From positions 186,001 through 250,000 of the forward strand of contig NZ_FUKN01000014.1 of assembly GCF_900163785.1 (NCBI RefSeq): a stretch of 64,000 nucleotides of DNA, written 5' to 3'. This DNA comes from Psychrobacter sp. JB385. Its GTDB lineage: Bacteria > Pseudomonadota > Gammaproteobacteria > Pseudomonadales > Moraxellaceae. Below are positions 59,093-64,000 of this stretch, one piece after another. The number at the start of each line of letters is the position of its first letter. Positions within the stretch are counted from its first letter, which is position 1. The notes below the pieces were generated by a model that was not told where the DNA came from, did not search any database, and worked only from the letters and a program-made list of their open reading frames with translations. A program made the translations under genes and the position numbers.

Positions 59093-60748
59093 ATGCAAAA
59101 TTTATATAGTCATATTCAAACTCATGCGAATAACACGCCCAATAAAACAGCTATTGTTTTTAAAGATGTCTCTGTTAGTTATGAACAATTTGATAAATTT
59201 ACGCAGAAAGTTCGAGCGTGGATTAACGAACAAAGTATAGAGAAAGGGCGTATAGGCTTAATATTTCTACCTCAGACACCTCAGGCAATCATGTGGTTTT
59301 TTGGATTAATGTCGGCTGGCATAATTCCTTCATTTATGCCGCTACCAAGCCACAAACAAGATGTAAAAAAATACTGGGAAAGCCATCAACAATTAATTGA
59401 GTTAACAAACCCATCATTAATTATTACGACAGATGAGTGGCTGTCTTCTTTTGATAAGATTACAGAAAAAATCGAATGTACTGTATATGATAATAATGTG
59501 TTATCTTCTTATATATCGAATGAAACTGTTCATGATACTACTTATCAAGTTGCGTTCTTGCAGCACAGCTCAGGTACTACAGGTCTGAAGAAAGGGGTTG
59601 CCCTATCTCATGAAGCTGTAATGGATCAGATTGAGTCGTATTCTACTTCCTTATCTGCTACTTCTGAAGATGTTATTGTTTCTTGGTTACCGATATATCA
59701 TGATATGGGATTGATTGCTTGTACTATCATGCCGTTGATATTAGGACAAACGATTATATTACTAGATCCATTTGAATGGGTAAGTAAACCTATAAGTCTA
59801 TTACAAGCCATTACTGAGTATAGAGGAACATTAGTTTGGCTGCCAAACTTTAGTTTTGAACATTTACGTCGAACTGTCAAAACCAAGAAGTTTGAGGGTT
59901 TAGATCTTTCTACAGTGCGAGCTTTCGTAAACTGTTCTGAACCTTGTAAAGCAGAAACCTTTGATAGGTTTTTCAATCATTTCCAAGACATTGGTGCTAC
60001 ACAAGAAAAGTTGCAAGTATGTTATGCAATGGCTGAAACGGTATATGCAGTAACTCAGACAGAAGTTGGTAAGGTTGTAAACAAGATCTGGGTGGATGAA
60101 CAAGCATTGTTAGAGAGTAAAGTATTGCTAACTAGCCGTGGTAATGGTTCACAATTACTTAGTTGTGGAAAAGTAATAGAAGGTTGCCAAGTAAAAATAT
60201 TGAATCCAGACTCTTCTGAGTTAGTAAGTTCAGATTGTGTAGGAGAGATAGTAATTTCTGGTAAATTCTTGTTTGATGGCTATTATCATCGTCCTGAAAA
60301 AACCAAAGAAGTATTTGATGGCTCATGTTATCGGACCCGTGATTTGGGATTTATACATGATGATGAACTTTATGTCCTAGGACGAAGAGATGATTTAATC
60401 ATTAGTAACGGCAGAAACTATTTTGCGCATGAAATCGAAAGAATTGTTAATGATTTACCTAATATCAAACCAGGTCGTAATATTGCGCTAGGGGTATATA
60501 GCGAACAAATAGGTAGTAATGAAATCTATCTGGTTCAAGAAAGAACAAAAGAAGAATTAACTGATGAAAAACTTGATAAACAGTTAATTAAAGTAATGCG
60601 TCAAGCAGTTCAGGACGAAATAGGTTTATTATTACGTGATGTGATTTTAGTAGAGCCTTCATGGTTACATAAAAGTAGTAGTGGTAAAATAAGTCGAGAA
60701 TTGAATAAAAGTAAATTACTAGAATTTTTAAATAAGGACAAACTATGA
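59093..60748 (+). CDS. AMP-forming acyl ligase, fatty-acyl-AMP ligase (FAAL)-like
   Basis: The 551-residue protein belongs to the ANL superfamily. Motifs: LQHSSGTTGLKKGVALSH (P-loop-like A3, about 159-175), SWLPIYHDMGLI, CYAMAETVYAVTQTE (A5), the A7/A8 region YRTRDLGFIHDDELYVLGRRDDLIISNGRNYFAHEIE, and the catalytic Lys in SSSGKISRE near residue 530. The wording LPIYHDMGLI and GRRDDLIISNGRNYFAHEIE is closest to fatty-acyl-AMP ligases, which activate a fatty acid as acyl-AMP and pass it to an acyl carrier protein instead of CoA. Start ATG directly follows the glycosyltransferase stop with GGGAG upstream. The end overlaps the ACP gene by four bases (ATGA), so it probably loads that ACP. Confidence 0.85.
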   Translation: MQNLYSHIQTHANNTPNKTAIVFKDVSVSYEQFDKFTQKVRAWINEQSIEKGRIGLIFLPQTPQAIMWFFGLMSAGIIPSFMPLPSHKQDVKKYWESHQQLIELTNPSLIITTDEWLSSFDKITEKIECTVYDNNVLSSYISNETVHDTTYQVAFLQHSSGTTGLKKGVALSHEAVMDQIESYSTSLSATSEDVIVSWLPIYHDMGLIACTIMPLILGQTIILLDPFEWVSKPISLLQAITEYRGTLVWLPNFSFEHLRRTVKTKKFEGLDLSTVRAFVNCSEPCKAETFDRFFNHFQDIGATQEKLQVCYAMAETVYAVTQTEVGKVVNKIWVDEQALLESKVLLTSRGNGSQLLSCGKVIEGCQVKILNPDSSELVSSDCVGEIVISGKFLFDGYYHRPEKTKEVFDGSCYRTRDLGFIHDDELYVLGRRDDLIISNGRNYFAHEIERIVNDLPNIKPGRNIALGVYSEQIGSNEIYLVQERTKEELTDEKLDKQLIKVMRQAVQDEIGLLLRDVILVEPSWLHKSSSGKISRELNKSKLLEFLNKDKL

Positions 60749-60993
60749 CTCATGAAAAAATTATGAAGTTAGTCGCAAATACTATTGAAGAAACATTTAT
60801 GGTTGATGCAACTGAAGTGACAAGAGATACTGTCGCTATAGATATATCAGGTTGGGATTCACTTTCTCACACTATTTTATTATCGAATATTGAAGATCAA
60901 TTAGATCAAACTTTGGATTTAGAAGAGTTGGATTTTAAAAATGTTGGTGACTTAGTCGATTTTATAATCAAACAAGTAAATAGTAGCCTTTAG
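60745..60993 (+). CDS. Acyl carrier protein
   Basis: The 82-residue protein is a stand-alone carrier domain. The phosphopantetheine attachment Ser39 sits in GWDSLSHTILL, in the usual D-S-L motif, with four predicted helices (MTHEKIMKLVANTIEETF..., ...SNIEDQLDQTLDLEELDFKNVGDLVDFI). The start ATG overlaps the ligase stop (ATGA), so the two are translationally coupled. It is not the housekeeping AcpP (no fab genes nearby and different sequence). Role: to receive the acyl group made by the ligase and offer it to another enzyme of the locus (inference). Confidence 0.9.
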   Translation: MTHEKIMKLVANTIEETFMVDATEVTRDTVAIDISGWDSLSHTILLSNIEDQLDQTLDLEELDFKNVGDLVDFIIKQVNSSL

Positions 60994-61038
60994 ATCATAT
61001 TTTATACGTACAAGTATTAAAATTCTAAGAGAAGATAT

Positions 61039-61887
61039 ATGGCAAAAATTATACATGATGAATTTAATTGCATTGATAGAATCGCTTTAACAGATGATCC
61101 AGTAAGTGATTTTAGTGTGGTAATGCAAGGTATTCAGTTAGATTGTCGTTTGAATCAGAAAGTAAAAAATGACTATTTGATAGTGACTCCTAATGGAGCA
61201 GTTGATAGGACAAAAGTTGAACTACCTGCCTTTGCGCGTTGGAACTGGCACGGGATTTTCAATAGTAATATACTTGCTATTTCAGACCCTACATTACATT
61301 TTGATCAGAATATACCAATAGGTTGGTTTGCTGGTACCAAGTACCAAAATGTTGCTGCATTTGTTGCAGATGTTGTAGTTAAAGTGGCATCTTTACTAGA
61401 TATTCCACCTAATAAAATAGTTTTTTGGGGAAGTTCTGCTGGGGGGTTTGCAAGTATATCGCTTGCCTCAGAAATTGACGGCGCTTGCTTTGTCAGTGCA
61501 AATGGTCAAACAGACATTTTGAATTATTATGCAGGACATATTGAACATTTCAGAAGAGTGTTTGATCCTAATTTCTCGGCTGAAAGTTTAGCAAGTAAAT
61601 ATCCTGAAAAATGGTCTGCAATTACGGCATTACAAAACTCTTACGATGCTATGAAATCAACACATGGCGTTATTGTTCAAAATATTGTCGATGCTAAGCA
61701 TTATAATGAACATTATATACCGTTTTGTAATCACTTTCATTTACCAATAGAAGGTGGAAGTGTTGAAAAACTAAACTTACATAGTTTATTATTTTCTCAT
61801 GAGAAAGGGCATGGGCCTGAACCTGCAGAGATAGCAAAACAGGTCGTTGAAGAATATCTACCAAAACTCTTAGGTGAAAATAAGTAG
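61039..61887 (+). CDS. Alpha/beta-hydrolase-fold protein, possible acyl transferase or esterase
   Basis: The 282-residue protein has the nucleophile elbow GSSAGG (Gly131-Ser132-Ser133-Ala134-Gly135) after the strand KIVFW, fitting GxSxG with Ser133 as nucleophile, and a C-terminal His in SHEKGHGPEP. The N-terminal part (YLIVTPNGAVDRTKVELPAFARWNWHG, ILAISDPTLHF) resembles hydrolase-like proteins of surface-polysaccharide loci. No signal peptide. It is the fourth gene of the GT-ligase-ACP operon (45 bases after the ACP gene, GAGAAG upstream of the ATG). It could transfer the acyl group from the ACP to the glycan or act as an editing thioesterase. Its exact family is not recognised. Confidence 0.7.
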   Translation: MAKIIHDEFNCIDRIALTDDPVSDFSVVMQGIQLDCRLNQKVKNDYLIVTPNGAVDRTKVELPAFARWNWHGIFNSNILAISDPTLHFDQNIPIGWFAGTKYQNVAAFVADVVVKVASLLDIPPNKIVFWGSSAGGFASISLASEIDGACFVSANGQTDILNYYAGHIEHFRRVFDPNFSAESLASKYPEKWSAITALQNSYDAMKSTHGVIVQNIVDAKHYNEHYIPFCNHFHLPIEGGSVEKLNLHSLLFSHEKGHGPEPAEIAKQVVEEYLPKLLGENK

Positions 61888-61888
61888 A

Positions 61889-62749
61889 TTATCTTGACTT
61901 GACGGTATCAATTACCGCTTTACCCCAACCTGTATATGGATTAAATATAGGTTGGCTTTTATCGAATTCAATTGACTGACTGCTTTCCCATATCAATACC
62001 CCATCAGCGTTTAGACTCTTTAGATAGTCTAAACGCTTTTTCATATCGCTTTCAGAGAGCTGTTTGATAACAAAACCTTTCGGATTATCTGTTCGTCGCT
62101 TCACCTTATAGATTGGTGAGAGATAAGGAATAATCTTGTGGGTATTACTATATTTTTTTGTTTCTTCAAATGCAAAATCAGCTGATATCTTCCATTTTTC
62201 AAAATCCTCTCCATCGTAGTTATATAATACTGGGCTTAATACGGTAGTCAAAGAAGCAATATTGGCATATTTTTCATTCAGTTTACTATACTTAGATCGC
62301 TGAAAATTACTGCCAACAGTGTTCTGAGGTAGTAAGCCATAAACTCCTACAAGATTATTACCATTATTTTTGTGATATAAGTTTAGGGTTTTCTCGACTG
62401 TAGGTAGTATGGTTTCGGGCTTAATTTTATTACCAATTTCTATATCAAATGATATTAAAGCATCCGAGTTTCCCCTCGATAATTTTGCTACTTTTTCGAT
62501 CTTAACAGGATCTGGTTTATCTTGGGTAAACATGCCTTTTGGATAGATAACAAAAGCTTTTTTAGTGCCATACTGTGTGAGGTAATCATCTAAATTCTTG
62601 GTTTGATGTAACTCACCTTTCTCTAAGTAGTATTTCCACGGAACAAATGTGTATACATCGAAACAATAAACCTTAGAGCTAACCATTAACAATATAAATA
62701 CAGCTGTAAATTTATTTAAGTGAAAAGTAGAGCACGTATATTTATTCAT
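61889..62749 (-). CDS. Exported protein of unknown function, possible TIM-barrel glycoside hydrolase
   Basis: The 286-residue protein has a signal-peptide-like N-terminus (KFTAVFILLMVSSKVYC, about residues 13-29, after a 12-residue polar start). The mature part shows alternating strand/helix character: KAFVIYPKGMF, DALISFDIEIG with acidic residues at a strand end, LVGVYGLLPQ, LTTVLSPVLYNY, KIIPYLSPIYK, LNADGVLIWESSQSIEF, and a C-terminal FNPYTGWGKAVIDTVK. This is consistent with a (beta/alpha)8 barrel of a glycan-active hydrolase, but I cannot name a family. Its end lies one base from the end of the convergent hydrolase gene. It is AT-rich like its neighbours. Confidence 0.6.
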   Translation of the reverse strand: MNKYTCSTFHLNKFTAVFILLMVSSKVYCFDVYTFVPWKYYLEKGELHQTKNLDDYLTQYGTKKAFVIYPKGMFTQDKPDPVKIEKVAKLSRGNSDALISFDIEIGNKIKPETILPTVEKTLNLYHKNNGNNLVGVYGLLPQNTVGSNFQRSKYSKLNEKYANIASLTTVLSPVLYNYDGEDFEKWKISADFAFEETKKYSNTHKIIPYLSPIYKVKRRTDNPKGFVIKQLSESDMKKRLDYLKSLNADGVLIWESSQSIEFDKSQPIFNPYTGWGKAVIDTVKSR

Positions 62750-62893
62750 AATAATACCTTTGATAATTGGTATTCTTGTTTGCTTTCAGAAGGACTTAGC
62801 CATTAAGCAGATAGGTTATGTATATTTCTAATATAATAAAATTTTTTCAATTAACGGCAATTATATTTTTTACCAAGCTATAAGTCGATGAAT

Positions 62894-63928
62894 TTATACC
62901 TGATAAAACCTCAGATAATTAGAGAAGATACTACCCTTTAATAAATCTTGAAATAACCTTGCTTCTGCTTCACTAAACAGCTGACCTAATTGCTTGTCTA
63001 ATTCTGGACTATATTCTGGGAAATAACGTCCAGGATGTGGTGTCAACTCTCCTAAGTAGTAGCCATCTACACCTTTATAAAAATCGATGCGCATAAATGG
63101 AGCAGGAATGTTCAGAGATATTTTTTTAGCATACTCTATGACTTGGGATTCAAACCCTGTTCCTTCGAACCATGGTTGGCTGCGACGTTCGCTCTCAAGG
63201 ATATCACCTTTCTCGTTGTACCAGCACTGATAGGCTTTATCGGCTCTTTTTATTTCTAATACGGCTCCGATTTCTCCATAATAAGCATATACTTTTATAT
63301 CATGAGCTGCTTTTCCATCACGGTTCAATATGAGCGTTTCAGTCTGCCATGATCCTTGAATTTTTCTACGAGCTATCTCTGCTTTGAATGCTTCCAAGCT
63401 TGTAAAAGTATCGTTTGTTTTGACTTCTACTATGTTCTCACTATTAAAATAGAAGAAAACGTTTCTAGATGAGCTATCAAATGAGGGTTTAATGACGATA
63501 GATTCAGTAAATTCAATATTCTCAAACTTACATTCACTTTGAATCAATTGTGGCGTAGGGATATCTAAAGACTGCGCAAACTCCTGATCTGTCTTTTTGT
63601 TATTATTCCAAGGAGAAATATTACAGTCTATAGCACTTAAATGCTGTTTAAAGCGCATATACTCTATTTGTTTGGCAACATGAGAGTATGAGGAAGGTAG
63701 AGACATATAGGGTGCTATATATGTTTGTCTAATCTCTTTAGAAGGAATGACTTTATATACAAGCTCCAATGCTTCTACGTACTCTTGACTATTATAACCA
63801 TATTGGAAGGCAATGTTGTTTAACATTAGGCGGATAGATTGTTGATTATTATCAAGTTGTTTAATATTTATCTTAAGCTGGGCCAGAGTGTTATTATAAA
63901 TTTTTGACTGTGTCGTTGAGTCCGGCAT
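62894..63928 (-). CDS. ATP-grasp protein, TupA-like
   Basis: The 344-residue protein has an ATP-grasp domain: IVIKPSFDSSSRNVFFYFNS (ATP-binding strand-loop), WQTETLILNRDGKAAHDIKVYAYYGEIGAVLEI, and the C-terminal MRIDFYKGVDGYYLGELTPHPGRYFPEYSPELDKQLG, matching the pattern R-x-D-F-Y...GE-x-T-x-x-P-x-G of TupA-like proteins, which contain the Mg/ATP acidic residues. TupA takes part in teichuronopeptide synthesis, and relatives in polysaccharide loci ligate amino acids or similar groups to glycans. The N-terminal 100 residues are helical and unassigned. The next upstream gene ends two bases before its ATG, so they form one operon. Confidence 0.78.
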   Translation of the reverse strand: MPDSTTQSKIYNNTLAQLKINIKQLDNNQQSIRLMLNNIAFQYGYNSQEYVEALELVYKVIPSKEIRQTYIAPYMSLPSSYSHVAKQIEYMRFKQHLSAIDCNISPWNNNKKTDQEFAQSLDIPTPQLIQSECKFENIEFTESIVIKPSFDSSSRNVFFYFNSENIVEVKTNDTFTSLEAFKAEIARRKIQGSWQTETLILNRDGKAAHDIKVYAYYGEIGAVLEIKRADKAYQCWYNEKGDILESERRSQPWFEGTGFESQVIEYAKKISLNIPAPFMRIDFYKGVDGYYLGELTPHPGRYFPEYSPELDKQLGQLFSEAEARLFQDLLKGSIFSNYLRFYQV

Positions 63929-63930
63929 AG

Positions 63931-64000
63931 TTATACTAAATCCCTTAGTGGTGAATACCCATATTTGTTAAAACCAGAATCTTTTGCAGTGGTTAGAGAT
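63931..64000 (-). CDS. 3' end of an upstream gene, cut by the window
   Basis: On the minus strand a frame open to the window edge ends in TAA at 63931-63933, two bases before the ATP-grasp start. The visible C-terminus reads SLTTAKDSGFNKYGYSPLRD, then LV. The tight spacing fits an operon. The piece is too short to assign a function. Confidence 0.5.
   Translation of the reverse strand, partial: SLTTAKDSGFNKYGYSPLRDLV

Overview
The window reads as a chromosomal segment of a Psychrobacter species (Gammaproteobacteria, Moraxellaceae). This rests on protein character and gene order: truB/rpsO/pnp, argH next to algZ-algR-hemC-hemD-hemX, a pstSCAB-phoU operon, and a gltA / sdhCDAB / sucAB-lpd-sucCD block arranged as in Acinetobacter and Psychrobacter. 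A release-factor-like protein resembling the hibernation factor Balon, first described in a Psychrobacter, agrees with this. Genus is an inference; species cannot be told.

Layout. 0-6 kb: 3' part of truB, a DJ-1/PfpI protein, two tiny acidic proteins, rpsO and pnp. 6-10 kb (minus strand): a macro-domain-like protein, a membrane-anchored coiled-coil protein, and the coupled pair prlC-yheV. 10-20 kb: Balon-like protein, an EEP-family nuclease, an MDR oxidoreductase, an AlkB-type dioxygenase, an ABC exporter, a DMT transporter, class I fructose-bisphosphate aldolase and an unknown lipoprotein. 20-28 kb: thiC behind a TPP riboswitch, then the phosphate regulon operon pstSCAB-phoU behind a Pho box. 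28-36 kb: yggX, argH, divergent algZ-like/algR, then hemC-hemD-hemX-like and a hotdog thioesterase. 36-41 kb: ribBA-type gene, rarA, an HExxH protein and a lipoprotein. 41-56.8 kb: citrate synthase, succinate dehydrogenase, 2-oxoglutarate dehydrogenase and succinyl-CoA synthetase, a nearly complete oxidative half of the TCA cycle, with hairpins at most gene junctions.

56.86-64 kb: composition becomes visibly AT-rich right after the sucD terminator. This looks like an acquired surface-glycan locus: a glycosyltransferase with an N-terminal coiled coil, a fatty-acyl-AMP-ligase-like enzyme, a dedicated acyl carrier protein and a Ser-hydrolase-fold protein in one tightly coupled operon. It is met convergently by an exported protein of unknown function, a TupA-like ATP-grasp protein and the tail of another gene. 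The GT + acyl-AMP ligase + ACP + hydrolase set is the best candidate for an undescribed system (perhaps lipid acylation of a glycan).

Regulatory elements read directly: TPP riboswitch, Pho box, an excellent sigma-54 -24/-12 match in front of algR, two sets of short imperfect tandem repeats (before hemC and before sucA), a perfect 22-bp inverted repeat after pnp, and many intrinsic terminators. No rRNA, tRNA, CRISPR array, insertion sequence or prophage gene was seen.
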